This document shows positions 8,058 through 17,458 of a stretch of DNA of 64,000 nucleotides, piece by piece (the first letter of the stretch is position 1; each line of letters opens with the position of its first letter). Both the position numbers and the translations under genes were made by a program. The notes below the pieces were generated by a model. It was given only the letters and a program-made list of their open reading frames with translations, did not search any database and was not told the DNA's origin. Source of the DNA: Desulfomicrobium apsheronum (GTDB taxonomy: Bacteria; Desulfobacterota; Desulfovibrionia; Desulfovibrionales; Desulfomicrobiaceae); NCBI RefSeq assembly GCF_900114115.1, contig NZ_FORX01000003.1:186001-250000 (forward strand), read 5' to 3'.

Positions 8058-11000
8058 CCCGGCTGCCCCCCGTCTTCAAGGTGCAGGGAGACCTCGTCGT
8101 TTTTCCTGTCCACGGAGTGGTCGCGGGCCACCAGCACGTAGATGGACGGGATGACGAAGAGCGTGAAGAGCGTGCCGGTGGTCATGCCGCCCACCAGGAC
8201 AAGCCCGATGGAGTTCCGGGCAGCGGCCCCGGCGCCGGAGATGAGCACCAGCGGAAAGAACCCGGCGATGGTCGAGCCGGCGGTCATGAGGATGGGCCGC
8301 AAGCGGGTCATGGATGCCTCGTGCACGGCCTTAAGCTTGGGCATGCCGCCGAGCTGGAGCTGGTTGGCGAACTCCACGATGAGGATGCCGTTCTTGGCCA
8401 CCAGCCCGACCAGCGTGACCAGCCCGACCTGGGAGTAGATGTTCAGGGTCGTGGTCCAGCCTTCTGTCCAGAAGGCGACGTTGGGGTCGGGCATCTTCAG
8501 GAATGTAAAGACCAGCGCCCCGAACATGCCCAGAGGCACGGACCCGGCCAGGATGATGAAGGGATCGCGGAAGCTGTTGAACTGCGCCGCGAGCGTCAGG
8601 AAAATGAGCACCACGGCCAGTCCGAAGGAGAAGAGAAAGGTGTTGCCCTCGGTACGCAACTGACGCGAGTCGCCCGTGTAGTCGAGAACGTAGCCCTGGG
8701 GCAGGATCTTCACGGCCTCGTCCTCAAGGAACCGCAGGGCCTCGTCCAGGGGGCGCACCGCGACGCCGCTGATCTTCACGGCGTTGAGCTGCTGGAAGCG
8801 GTTCAGGGAACGGGCCACGGTGGTGTTCTTGATGGTCGCCATCGAGGACAGGGGCACAAGCTCGCCATTTGGTCCGGTCACATGGATATTTTTCAGCTGA
8901 TCGGGGGTCAGGCGATCCACGCGCTGGACCTGGGGAATGACCTTGTAGCTGCGCCCGTCGATATTGAAGCGGTTGACGTAGGCCCCGCCGAGCATGGCCG
9001 ACACGTCTGAGCCCACGGATGCGAGGCTCAGCCCCATGGCGGCGACCTTGTCGCGATCGATGATCAGCTCGGCCTGGGGCTTGTCGATCTTCACGTCGAT
9101 GAGCGGCGGAAAGGCGAACATGCCGCTCTGGGTGGCCTTGCGCTGGATCTGTTCGGCGAAGGCCAGGATCTGCTCCGGGTCGGCCGTGGACGCGATAATG
9201 AACTCAACGGGAAAATCTCCGCCGCCCGGCAGCGCCGCCGGGGTGACCGGGAACATCCGGATGCCCGGAATGGCGGCCAGACCGGCCTGCACCTCGGGCA
9301 GGATCTGCGCGACGGTCCGCTCGCGCTGTTCCCACGGCTTGACCACCAAACCGCCGAATCCGCTGGAAGGAAAGGTGATCTGGAACGTGAATTCAGCCTC
9401 GGGCGTACTCATGAATACATCATTGGCTGCCGCTGCGGACTGTCTCGTCTGATCGAGGGATGCATCGGCCGAGGCATCGAGAATGCCGAAGATGACGCCC
9501 TGGTCCTCGGACGGGGCGAGTTCCTTGGACGACATCATGAACATGGGCACTGTCAGCACGGCGATCAGGACCCAGACCAGATACACTGCCGGCCGGGATC
9601 TGAGCGTCCCGGCCAGGAGGCGACCATAGAAATTCTTGAGCCGATTGAAGTCGCGGTAGATGCGCCCGGACAACCCCCGCTCCTCTATGCCCGCGACGAG
9701 AATGCGCGAGGCCATGAACGGCGAAAGCGTCAAGGCCACCACCCCGGACATGGCCACGGTGCCGGCCAGGGTGAAGGCGAACTCCCGGAAGAGCGAACCC
9801 GTCAGCCCGCCCTGCAATCCGATGGGCGCGTAGACGGCGATGAGTACCACGTTCATGGCGATGATGGGCCGCACCAGCTCACGCGCGCCGATGAGAGACG
9901 CCTCAAGGGGCGTCTTGCCCTCGCTCAGGTGCCTTGAGACATTCTCGACGATGACGATGACATCATCCACCAGCACGCCAACGGAGAGAACGAAAGCGAG
10001 CAAAGTCAGCAAGTTGATCGTAAACCCGAAGACCTGCATGAGAAACACGCCGCCGATGAGGGAGATGGGGATGGCCACGATGGGAATGAGCACGGACCGC
10101 GCGGATCCCAGAAAAAGGAAAATGATGACCACGACGATGGCCAACGTTTCCACCAGCGTGGTGCGCACCTCTTTCAGGGCGTTGTTGATGTACTCGGTGG
10201 CGTCGTACCCGACCCTGCCCTCCATGCCCGAGGGCAGGGATTTCTGGATCTCCTTCATCTCGGCCTGCACCAGCTCCAGCACTTCGATGGAGTTGGCATT
10301 GGGCAACGGCCAGACGCCGATGAACACGGCCGTCTGCCCGGTGAAGCGAACCTCGGCGCCGTAATCCTCGGCGCCCAGGACCACGTCGGCGATGTCGTCA
10401 AGCCGAACCACCGCGCCGTTCTGCGAACGGATGGCGAGCCGGCGGAACTCCTCGGCGGAGCGCAGGTCCGTGTCAGCGGTCAGGTTGATCTGGATGAGCT
10501 GGCCCTTGGTCTGCCCCAGGGCCGAAAGGTAGTTGTTGGCGGCCAGGGCCTGGCGCACGGCCGCAGGGCTGACATTCAGCGCGGCCATGCGGTCGGGCTT
10601 GAGCCAGATGCGCATGGCAAAGGTACGCGCGCCCAGGATGTCGGCCCGCTGCACCCCTTCCAGGGCCGAGAGACGCGGCTGGACCACGCGCATGAGATAA
10701 TCGGTGATCTGATTCTGATCCAGATCGGGCGAGGTGAAGCTCAGGTAGGCCGAGGCGAACTGGCTGTCGGCCGACTCCACGTTGATGATCGGCACCTCGG
10801 CCTCGGGCGGCAGGTCGCCCCGGACCTGATCGACCTTGGAGCTGATCTCGGACAGTGCCTTGATGGGATCGTAGTTGAGCTTGAGGCGCACGTTGATGGT
10901 CGAGAGGTTCTGCGCGCTCTCGGACTGGATGTAGTCGATGCCGTCGGCCGCCGCGATGGCCCGCTCCAAAGGCGTGGTGATGAACCCGCGCACGAGTTCG

Positions 11001-11167
11001 GCGCTGGCCCCGACATAGGTCGTGCTGACCGAAACCATGGCGTTTTCGCTGCGTGGATATTGCCGCACCGTGAGAGTGAAGGCGGCCTGAAGCCCGGCAA
11101 TGACGATGAGCAGGCTGACGACGATGGCCAGGACCGGGCGGTGGATGAAGATGTCGGTGAATTTCAT
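8054..11167 (-). CDS. RND efflux transporter, HAE1 type inner-membrane pump
   Basis: AcrB-like proton/drug antiporter of 1037 residues. It begins MKFTDIFIHRPVLA, the usual start of this family. The helix-4 proton relay is intact (GVLVDDVIVIVE, two adjacent aspartates near residue 405), followed by the conserved MTRLRPILMT near the C-terminus. Large periplasmic porter domains occupy about residues 40-330 and 560-870. An extended reading frame upstream to 11329 is discarded, since the extra 54 residues are not related to the family. It lies 40 bases after the adaptor gene; no outer-membrane channel gene is present nearby, so a TolC partner must be elsewhere. Confidence 0.93.
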   Translation of the reverse strand: MKFTDIFIHRPVLAIVVSLLIVIAGLQAAFTLTVRQYPRSENAMVSVSTTYVGASAELVRGFITTPLERAIAAADGIDYIQSESAQNLSTINVRLKLNYDPIKALSEISSKVDQVRGDLPPEAEVPIINVESADSQFASAYLSFTSPDLDQNQITDYLMRVVQPRLSALEGVQRADILGARTFAMRIWLKPDRMAALNVSPAAVRQALAANNYLSALGQTKGQLIQINLTADTDLRSAEEFRRLAIRSQNGAVVRLDDIADVVLGAEDYGAEVRFTGQTAVFIGVWPLPNANSIEVLELVQAEMKEIQKSLPSGMEGRVGYDATEYINNALKEVRTTLVETLAIVVVIIFLFLGSARSVLIPIVAIPISLIGGVFLMQVFGFTINLLTLLAFVLSVGVLVDDVIVIVENVSRHLSEGKTPLEASLIGARELVRPIIAMNVVLIAVYAPIGLQGGLTGSLFREFAFTLAGTVAMSGVVALTLSPFMASRILVAGIEERGLSGRIYRDFNRLKNFYGRLLAGTLRSRPAVYLVWVLIAVLTVPMFMMSSKELAPSEDQGVIFGILDASADASLDQTRQSAAAANDVFMSTPEAEFTFQITFPSSGFGGLVVKPWEQRERTVAQILPEVQAGLAAIPGIRMFPVTPAALPGGGDFPVEFIIASTADPEQILAFAEQIQRKATQSGMFAFPPLIDVKIDKPQAELIIDRDKVAAMGLSLASVGSDVSAMLGGAYVNRFNIDGRSYKVIPQVQRVDRLTPDQLKNIHVTGPNGELVPLSSMATIKNTTVARSLNRFQQLNAVKISGVAVRPLDEALRFLEDEAVKILPQGYVLDYTGDSRQLRTEGNTFLFSFGLAVVLIFLTLAAQFNSFRDPFIILAGSVPLGMFGALVFTFLKMPDPNVAFWTEGWTTTLNIYSQVGLVTLVGLVAKNGILIVEFANQLQLGGMPKLKAVHEASMTRLRPILMTAGSTIAGFFPLVLISGAGAAARNSIGLVLVGGMTTGTLFTLFVIPSIYVLVARDHSVDRKNDEVSLHLEDGGQPG

Positions 11168-11207
11168 GAGGTCGTTCCGTATCGGAGCTCTTTCCCGGCG
11201 GCCCGCA

Positions 11208-12332
11208 TCAGGAATTTTCCGGTGTGGGGGATATGTTGAATTCCGGGGCCAGAGAGTTGTCCACGACCACGGACTGCCCATTGCGATACTTGAAGACGCC
11301 GGTGCTGACCACGGTCTGACCCGGCGCAAGCCCCCGGGCCACGGCTACGAAATCCCCGCGCCGCTCGCCCAGGGTCACGAACTGCTGCCTGAGAACAAGA
11401 CCTTCCGTGCCGTTCCCCTGCGCCGGTTCGACGATGAAAACCGAGTCACTGTACGCGGCATAGAGCACAGCCGTGGCCGGAATCAGGACCAGTTCCCGCT
11501 TCTCCGGCAGGACCACGGCCACATTGACGAACATGCCCGGCCGCAGAATCTCCTCGGAATTGGCCAGTTCGGCCTGCATTCGCACCGTGCGCGTGGCGCT
11601 GTCGGCCAGCGGTTCCACGGCCGAGAGCCGCCCTTCGATGGTTTGTCCCGGAAGGGCATCGCTGGTCACACGCACCGTGGCCCCGGGCAGGACCGCCCCG
11701 ACCTGCTGCTGCGGCAGGGCAAATTCGACGTGCACCCGGTCCAGGTGTTGCAAGGAGACAATGACGTCCGAGTCCCCGAGATTCTGCCCCAGGTTGATCT
11801 GGCGAATACCAAGGGCTCCCTGAAAAGGCGCACGGATGGTCTTTTTGGCGATGACGGCCCTTAGCGCATCCATCTGGGCCAGAATCTGACGGTGCTCGGC
11901 CAGGGCCGCGTCATATTCGGACTTGGCCGTGGAGCGTTGGGCCACCAAAGACTCGATGCGTCGCAGGTTGAGACGGGCCAGATTTTCCGTGGCCTCCAGA
12001 GCCCGCAACCGGGCCGCCTCCTCGGAAATGTCGAGCTGTACGAGCACATCCCCAGCTTTGACCCGGTCCCCGGACTCGAAATCGATGCGCACGACCTTGC
12101 CCGGAATCTCGGCGGTCATGGTCACGCCTTGCACGGCGGTGACGGAACCCACGGCGGTGAAAACCGTGTCCCAAAGGGCGGAACTGGCGTTCACGGAGGA
12201 AACCACGGCCGGAGGCATGAAGAACGATTCTCCCTGGGCGATCATGGCCCTGATCTGCATGGCCTTGATTCCGGCAAGGACACCGGCCACGACGGCCACA
12301 AGCAAGATGGCGATGAATATTTTTTTGATCAT
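11208..12332 (-). CDS. RND efflux periplasmic adaptor (membrane fusion protein)
   Basis: Protein of 374 residues with an N-terminal membrane anchor (residues 4-22, no lipobox cysteine), a barrel-sandwich lipoyl half-motif (GKVVRIDFESGDRVKAGDVLVQLD), a coiled hairpin of about residues 95-150, the second lipoyl half (IRAPFQGALG) and a beta-barrel domain. It would connect the RND pump encoded directly downstream to an outer-membrane channel. The start at 12332 is preceded by GGAATG. An additional in-frame extension to 12386 is judged non-coding. Confidence 0.9.
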   Translation of the reverse strand: MIKKIFIAILLVAVVAGVLAGIKAMQIRAMIAQGESFFMPPAVVSSVNASSALWDTVFTAVGSVTAVQGVTMTAEIPGKVVRIDFESGDRVKAGDVLVQLDISEEAARLRALEATENLARLNLRRIESLVAQRSTAKSEYDAALAEHRQILAQMDALRAVIAKKTIRAPFQGALGIRQINLGQNLGDSDVIVSLQHLDRVHVEFALPQQQVGAVLPGATVRVTSDALPGQTIEGRLSAVEPLADSATRTVRMQAELANSEEILRPGMFVNVAVVLPEKRELVLIPATAVLYAAYSDSVFIVEPAQGNGTEGLVLRQQFVTLGERRGDFVAVARGLAPGQTVVSTGVFKYRNGQSVVVDNSLAPEFNISPTPENS

Positions 12333-12596
12333 GACATTCCGGGGCTTGAGTTGATGCGACCCGCCCAGTGCGGCTAATACTGGCACTTACATTCAATCCC
12401 ACTCATCGTAAAGAACCCACCCACTCAGTGTTGCATCTTCGTACAGGTTGAACGCAATTTGTTTAAAAAAAATACGAACGACTGCGTATCCAAAATGCAC
12501 GTCACAATTGACATCACCCCCAATGCCGGGGGAAGTTCTCCACGTTGGTAAAAAGATTTTCGCCTTTTCGTTCAAAATACGGCCCCTGGAGGAAAC
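12333..12596. promoter_or_regulatory. Divergent promoter region, efflux operon and lipocalin
   Basis: This 264-base gap separates two divergent transcription starts and is clearly more AT-rich than its flanks (for example the A run at 12462-12471). A 60-codon frame exists on the minus strand here, but it has no family resemblance or ribosome-binding site. I could not identify unambiguous -35/-10 pairs or an operator; no tetR-type regulator gene is adjacent. Confidence 0.4.
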
Positions 12597-13115
12597 ATGA
12601 AGACACTCGTCGCGATTCTCGCCCTGCTACTTGGCGGATGCGTAGGCATGCCGGACACAGTGCGCCCCGTCGGAAATTTCCAGCTGGAGCGTTACCTTGG
12701 CACCTGGTATGAGATCGCGCGTCTGGATCACTCCTTCGAGCGGGGTCTGAGCCGCGTGAGCGCCGAATACAGCCTGCGTGAGGATGGCGGGGTTCGGGTC
12801 GTCAATCGAGGCTACAACACCTTGACTGGAAAATGGGAACAAGCCGAAGGAAAGGCGTTTTTCGTCGAGAACCCGCAAACGGGATTCCTCAAGGTCTCCT
12901 TTTTCGGACCATTCTACGGCGCCTACGTGATCTTTGAACTTGATCACGAAGGCTACAGCCACGCCGTGGTCAGCGGGCCGGACACATCCTATCTATGGAT
13001 ACTGGCCAGGGAGAAGCGTCTGGATGACGCGCTCAGGCGCGAACTCGTGGCCAAGGCCGCCGCACGCGGCTTCGACACGAGCGCCCTGATCTTCGTCGAG
13101 CACGAGCATGATTGA
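12597..13115 (+). CDS. blc: Bacterial lipocalin (outer-membrane lipoprotein Blc-like)
   Basis: Lipoprotein of 172 residues. A short signal peptide ends in LLLGGC, a lipobox with the lipidated cysteine near residue 15. The lipocalin signature YLGTWYEIARLDHSFERGL begins at about residue 34, and the remaining strands (FFGPFYGAYVI, SYLWILAR) follow the Blc pattern. Such proteins bind lysophospholipids or fatty acids and are induced by envelope stress in other bacteria. GGAGG lies just before the ATG. It is divergent from the efflux operon. Confidence 0.88.
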   Translation: MKTLVAILALLLGGCVGMPDTVRPVGNFQLERYLGTWYEIARLDHSFERGLSRVSAEYSLREDGGVRVVNRGYNTLTGKWEQAEGKAFFVENPQTGFLKVSFFGPFYGAYVIFELDHEGYSHAVVSGPDTSYLWILAREKRLDDALRRELVAKAAARGFDTSALIFVEHEHD

Positions 13116-13296
13116 AGTGCGTGTTCCGCACCCCGTTCGTCAGCGGCCGCCAGCGCCTGCGGCCAAACCCGATGAAATCCCCACAAACCGGGGGTTGGCA
13201 AAAAATTGCTGGCCCTGCTCGGGTCAAAATGCATATTGAGAGAGGAACGACGGCAACCGAAAACGATGAATCCGTCGGGAATCAGGAGCACGGGGC

Positions 13297-14835
13297 ATGA
13301 ACGGATCTTGTTTCGAAGAAGCGAATTTGCTGAATGTCTGCCTGGACAGCATCGACTACCAGGGCATTGTCAGACACATCAACGACGGTGTGCTCATCCT
13401 GCGTGAAGGCAACATCGTCTTCACCAACGGCGCGTTTTGCGAAATCGTCGGCACCGATCTGGAAGGGCTTCTGGGCAAGCCGTTTGCCGACTTTGTCATT
13501 CCCGAAGACCAGAATCGCGTTCTTCGGCACTGCGTTGACAAGCTCTACACCTCCGACCTCTCGGACCGGATCGAGTTTTCCATCTCACGGCCCGGCGAGG
13601 ACGCCATCGTGGAGATGAAGCTGACCGTGGTCGATTGCGGAGGCGCGCCAGCCATTCTGGCTGCCATCACGAACATCACCGAGCGCCGCAAGACCCGCAT
13701 CGAGCTTCAGCGCGTGAAAGACAGGCTGGAAAGCATCCTGCACGCCCTGAATGACGTGGTCGTTTCCATTTCTCCCACGGATCATTCCATCCTGGCCATC
13801 AACCCTGCCGCCGAAGCCCTCTACGGCATCCCCAGACGCGCCTTCAACGCCGGACAAATGCAGCTCATGCATTTCGTTCATCCCGAGGATCGGGAGGCGG
13901 TGAGCAAGTACTACCGGGCCCTGGTGGACGACGAATTCGGGGAAATGCAGTACCGCATCATCAGCAGCAACGGACGCATCAAATGGGTGCACGACGAAGG
14001 ACAGCTGGTCTATTGCACCACCAGGTCCATGCGCCGCCTCGACCACGTCATCCGCGACATCACCGAGCAAAAGGAGGCCCTGGACGCCCTGACGCGCAGC
14101 GAGGAAAAATACCGCGACTTTTTCCAGAGCACCAAGGATATGGCCTACTCCATGACCCCGGACGGCACCTTCATCGACATCAACGACGCCGGCATCCAGA
14201 TGCTGGGCTTCTCCAGTCGCGAGGAGGCCCTTAGTTCCAACCTCAGGGATTTTTACGAGAATCTATCCGAACGCGCCGACCTGCTGGCCCAGATCAACGA
14301 AGAGGGTTTTGTCACGGACAAGCACATCCGATTCCGCCTCAAGGACGGAAGATCCATCGAGGTAGCCATCACCGCCCGGGCCAAGAACGATGACTCCGGA
14401 TACCTGCTCTACTACGAAGGCATCGCGCACAACATCACCCAGGCCATGGAAGACCAGCGCAACCGGGTGCTCAGAAATGCCGCCGGAGGCATGTGCCACT
14501 ATTTGAACACACACCTCATGCACATCGTCAACGCCAAGGACGGCATCCGGGAAGAGATCGAAACCCTGGACGAAACCGCAAACGCCCTGCCCGAAAATAC
14601 CAGGGCAACATGGGCAGCCGCCTCGTCTTCCCTGCACGCCTATTGCGAAGGGCTCGACCTTGCCTACCGCAAGATCACGGCCGTGACCAAGGCCTTCAAC
14701 TCCGCCTTCCTGACCTACAAGGAGGAATCCTATCTGGACAAGGCCATCCTCGACATCTTCAATTCCTGCCTGGGAGACCCGCTGGAATGCAGCAGGCAAG
14801 CTCTCCCGGACAGAAAAAAGGATGAGCATGAATGA
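13297..14835 (+). CDS. PAS-domain sensor with phosphoacceptor-like box, no ATPase domain
   Basis: Soluble protein of 512 residues with three PAS domains (roughly residues 25-125, 145-260 and 272-390), each closed by the usual DIT/NIT linker (ITNITERRK, IRDITEQKE, AHNITQAME). After the third PAS the chain continues NAAGGMCHYLNTHL near residue 400, which looks like the H-box of hybrid-type histidine kinases (consensus AGGIAHDFNNLL), followed by a helical hairpin. The protein then ends; no N, G1 or G2 box for ATP binding is visible here or in the next 40 bases. It could be a phosphoacceptor or regulator that needs another kinase. AGGAG lies 8 bases before the ATG. Confidence 0.75.
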   Translation: MNGSCFEEANLLNVCLDSIDYQGIVRHINDGVLILREGNIVFTNGAFCEIVGTDLEGLLGKPFADFVIPEDQNRVLRHCVDKLYTSDLSDRIEFSISRPGEDAIVEMKLTVVDCGGAPAILAAITNITERRKTRIELQRVKDRLESILHALNDVVVSISPTDHSILAINPAAEALYGIPRRAFNAGQMQLMHFVHPEDREAVSKYYRALVDDEFGEMQYRIISSNGRIKWVHDEGQLVYCTTRSMRRLDHVIRDITEQKEALDALTRSEEKYRDFFQSTKDMAYSMTPDGTFIDINDAGIQMLGFSSREEALSSNLRDFYENLSERADLLAQINEEGFVTDKHIRFRLKDGRSIEVAITARAKNDDSGYLLYYEGIAHNITQAMEDQRNRVLRNAAGGMCHYLNTHLMHIVNAKDGIREEIETLDETANALPENTRATWAAASSSLHAYCEGLDLAYRKITAVTKAFNSAFLTYKEESYLDKAILDIFNSCLGDPLECSRQALPDRKKDEHE

Positions 14836-14874
14836 CACACGCGGCTTTTCCACTCTACCCTTGGTGAGTGAGGC

Positions 14875-16305
14875 ATGCACGTCCTGAACTGGCTCGGCCT
14901 GCTGCTCCTGGCCGCCCTGGCACTGGGCGCTGCCGGTCACGCCCTGCTGCGCAAAAGCGACTCCCGTTCGGCTCTGGGCTGGGTCGGCGTCTGTCTGACC
15001 TTTCCTCTGGCCGGCCCCATTCTGTACATCCTCTTCGGCGTGAACCGGGTCCGACGCAGCGCCTCGCGCATGCGCAAAGAGGTCGACGCCCTGGCCGCCA
15101 ACGTTCCCCCGGCCGTCCCTTCGTACCCGAGCGCGGCCATCAATCCCACAGTTTTGCACCACGCGTTCCAGCGCCTGGAGCGCGTCGGGCACAACATCCT
15201 CGGCACGGCACTGGTCGGGGGCAACTGCGTCGAGCCCCTGTTCAACGGCGACGAGGCCTATCCCGTCATGCTGCGGGCCATGGAAGACGCCAGGCACAGC
15301 ATCTACCTGACCACCTACATTCTCGACACCGACAACCTCGGCCTCAAATTCATCGACGCCCTGGCCCGGGCCGTGCATCGTGGGGTGGACGTGCGGGTGC
15401 TCGTCGATGGCGTGGGCGAGAAGTACTCATGGCCCCGGGCCTCCCGGATGCTCGCGAAGAAAGACGTGCCAAACGCCCTCTTCATCCCGCCTCGCCTTTT
15501 CCCGCCCGACCTGCACTTCAATCTGCGCAATCACCGCAAGGTCCTGGTCGTCGACGGTTGCCTTGGCTTCACGGGCGGCATGAACATAAGCCAGAAGCAT
15601 GTGCTTGGCGCCAATCCGCCCTGGCCGGTCAAGGATCTGCATTTCATCGTGCACGGTCCGGTCGCGAACCTTTTGCAGGACACCTTTGTCGATGACTGGT
15701 TTTTCGCGACCAAGGAACGCATCCATCCGCCCGTCCTCTTCACGGAACCGACGGGTGACTGCCTGTGCCGCACCGTTGTCGACGGACCCAATTTCGAAGA
15801 AGATCATCTGAAGACACTGCTGACCGGGATCATCTCCGCCGCGACGACGAGCATCAGGATCATGACGCCCTACTTCCTTCCCCCGCGCACGTTCCTGAGC
15901 GCCCTGATGTCGGCCCGCTACCGCGGGGTCACGGTCGAGATCCTGCTGCCGGGCCGCAACAACATCCCCTTTGTGCACTGGGCTTGCAGCCACATCCTCG
16001 ACGAACTGCTACGCGCCGGGATCAGCATCGCCTTCCAGCCCGCGCCCTTCAATCACACCAAGCTCATGCTCGTGGACGGTTGCTACGTGCACCTTGGCTC
16101 AGCCAACCTGGACAGCCGCAGCCTGCGGCTCAATTTCGAACTGACCCTGGAAGTCCTGGACCAGCACCTGGCCATCCAGTTGACGCGGCATTTCGACACC
16201 ATCATGGCCAGGAGTCGCCCGATAACCCGACAGGAACTTGCCGGACGTTCCCTGCCCGTACGTCTGAGGGACGCCTTTTTCTGGCTCTTTTCGCCTTATC
16301 TTTAG
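14875..16305 (+). CDS. cls: Cardiolipin synthase (phospholipase D superfamily)
   Basis: Membrane-bound enzyme of 476 residues that joins two phosphatidylglycerol molecules to form cardiolipin. Two N-terminal helices (residues 5-22 and 34-52) precede two HKD phosphatidyltransferase motifs: LRNHRKVLVVDG (near residue 220) and FNHTKLMLVDGCYVHLGSAN (near residue 397). The spacing and length match ClsA-type synthases. GTGAGTGAGGC precedes the ATG. It lies 39 bases downstream of the PAS protein and could share its promoter. Confidence 0.92.
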   Translation: MHVLNWLGLLLLAALALGAAGHALLRKSDSRSALGWVGVCLTFPLAGPILYILFGVNRVRRSASRMRKEVDALAANVPPAVPSYPSAAINPTVLHHAFQRLERVGHNILGTALVGGNCVEPLFNGDEAYPVMLRAMEDARHSIYLTTYILDTDNLGLKFIDALARAVHRGVDVRVLVDGVGEKYSWPRASRMLAKKDVPNALFIPPRLFPPDLHFNLRNHRKVLVVDGCLGFTGGMNISQKHVLGANPPWPVKDLHFIVHGPVANLLQDTFVDDWFFATKERIHPPVLFTEPTGDCLCRTVVDGPNFEEDHLKTLLTGIISAATTSIRIMTPYFLPPRTFLSALMSARYRGVTVEILLPGRNNIPFVHWACSHILDELLRAGISIAFQPAPFNHTKLMLVDGCYVHLGSANLDSRSLRLNFELTLEVLDQHLAIQLTRHFDTIMARSRPITRQELAGRSLPVRLRDAFFWLFSPYL

Positions 16306-16445
16306 CCCGCTTCGCGCAGAGCCGGACGAATTCTTTGCCACACGGCTTTCCGAAACTTACCGGATTTGACTTTGACGCGCACGCCGCGAGTACTTATGAG
16401 TCATTCATTCCCGATACAGATTCACCATCCTAAAGGAGAAACTCC

Positions 16446-16664
16446 GTGACCAAGGAATTCACCGTATCCGCCACCTGCCCCGAGTGCGGACATCGCACCG
16501 AGGCGCATCACACGAAAGAGGCCATGCAGGAAGCGTTCGGAAATGATGCGACCTTGAAGATACTGTGCGCCCATTGTCAGGCCAGTTTTGAACAGCCCGT
16601 GGGCCTGGCCTGCGCGGAGTGGGACGAGTACTGTCATGAAATCCCCCTGCCCGCCGACGTCTAG
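16446..16664 (+). CDS. Small zinc-ribbon-like protein
   Basis: Protein of 72 residues with a GTG start preceded by AAAGGAG at 8 bases. It has two CxxC pairs, CPEC (residues 11-14) and CAHC (residues 41-44), and additional cysteines in LACAEWDEYC, so a zinc ribbon or small redox centre is likely. No family is recognised. It stands 140 bases after cls and 30 bases before another small cysteine-containing gene. Confidence 0.6.
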   Translation: MTKEFTVSATCPECGHRTEAHHTKEAMQEAFGNDATLKILCAHCQASFEQPVGLACAEWDEYCHEIPLPADV

Positions 16665-16694
16665 GGCGTAAACTTCATAAACCACGGAAAAAAC

Positions 16695-16865
16695 ATGATT
16701 TTCGTCGTGACCAAATGCGCGAATTGTCCCTTACTCAGCTATGTGGAAGGTCAGCGGGTCTGCAATGTCGGGCCACCGAGCCAGCGTCCCATCCCAGAGG
16801 AAGACGAGCGCCCCACCTGGTGCAGAATGCGCAAGGAACAGATAATTATCCGGGATTTCAAGTAG
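16695..16865 (+). CDS. Small four-cysteine protein, unknown
   Basis: Open frame of 56 residues with cysteines at positions 8, 11, 23 and 43 (KCANCP, VCNV, WCRM), acidic middle part and basic end. The pattern CxxC-x11-C-x19-C could bind zinc or iron. Coding is supported by the motif density and the position directly after another small Cys protein. The ribosome-binding site is weak (ACGGAAAAAAC before the ATG), so the gene is less certain than its neighbour. Confidence 0.5.
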   Translation: MIFVVTKCANCPLLSYVEGQRVCNVGPPSQRPIPEEDERPTWCRMRKEQIIIRDFK

Positions 16866-16947
16866 CTCGTCGCCCGGACCGACTTTCGTCTTTCCTGTTG
16901 AAGTATAGTCCCCTATCTGCTAGAGAGGCCGGTAGTGTTGACTTGAC

Positions 16948-16990
16948 GGGGAAGGATGCCGACTCTCATTGACAAAAATAGTCCTTCCCC
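16948..16990 (+). promoter_or_regulatory. Inverted repeat upstream of dsrC
   Basis: GGGGAAGGA (16948-16956) and TCCTTCCCC (16982-16990) form a perfect 9-base inverted repeat with a 25-base spacer, 75 bases before the dsrC start. TTGAC-type hexamers overlap it (16938, 16943 and 16969) but no good -10 box is placed. It could be an operator or a leader hairpin. Confidence 0.4.
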
Positions 16991-17064
16991 ATAGGGGGAG
17001 TCTTTGCAAACTCTTTTTCCGGAAGGAAAAATTTTGAGGAACAACATCTAAGGAGGAATTGAGC

Positions 17065-17382
17065 ATGGCAATGATCGAATTTCAGGGTAAAAGTTTCGAA
17101 ATCGACGAAGACGGTTTTCTGCTGAAGTTTGAAGACTGGGGTCCGGAATGGGCTGAATACGTCAAGGAGAGCGAAGGCATTTCCGAAATCACCGAAGCTC
17201 ACCAGCAGATTCTCGACTTCCTGCAGGACTACTACAAGAAGAACGGTATTGCCCCCATGGTCCGTATTCTTTCCAAGTCCACCGGCTACAAGCTGAAGCA
17301 GATCTACGAACTTTTCCCCTCCGGCCCCGGCAAAGGCGCCTGCAAGATGGCCGGCCTGCCCAAGCCCACCGGCTGCGTTTAA
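17065..17382 (+). CDS. dsrC: DsrC, sulfur-carrier protein of dissimilatory sulfite reduction
   Basis: Cytoplasmic protein of 105 residues of the DsrC/TusE/RspC family. During sulfate respiration DsrC carries the sulfur leaving DsrAB as a trisulfide bridging its two C-terminal cysteines. Both are present: Cys in GKGACKMAG and the penultimate Cys in PTGCV, 11 residues apart, as required for the redox cycle, which separates it from TusE. Start at 17065 follows AAGGAGG at 8 bases. It is monocistronic here: a terminator follows and no dsrAB is in the window, which is the common arrangement in Desulfovibrionales. Confidence 0.95.
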   Translation: MAMIEFQGKSFEIDEDGFLLKFEDWGPEWAEYVKESEGISEITEAHQQILDFLQDYYKKNGIAPMVRILSKSTGYKLKQIYELFPSGPGKGACKMAGLPKPTGCV

Positions 17383-17397
17383 TTCAGCTGTTTTTCC

Positions 17398-17430
17398 AAA
17401 AAAAAGCCCTGCTCACGCAGGGTTTTTTTT
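17398..17430. terminator. Bidirectional rho-independent terminator after dsrC
   Basis: Stem CCCTGC (17407-17412) with GCAGGG (17417-17422), a 4-base loop, A run before and T run after. It can serve dsrC on the plus strand and malQ on the minus strand. Confidence 0.85.
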
Positions 17431-17458
17431 ATGCTTTTACCAGCCCTGCACACATGAA

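Noticed and set aside
12393-12575. 60-codon minus-strand frame upstream of the efflux operon
   Set aside because: No ribosome-binding site, no motifs, and it covers the expected promoter region.
13196-13210. TGGCA-A5-TTGCT as a sigma-54 promoter for the PAS gene
   Set aside because: The distance between the GG and GC elements is one base too short for sigma-54 recognition.
16715-16972. 85-codon plus-strand frame between the small Cys gene and dsrC
   Set aside because: Out of frame with the better-supported 56-codon gene, rich in Arg/Ser/Pro, and runs into the dsrC control region.
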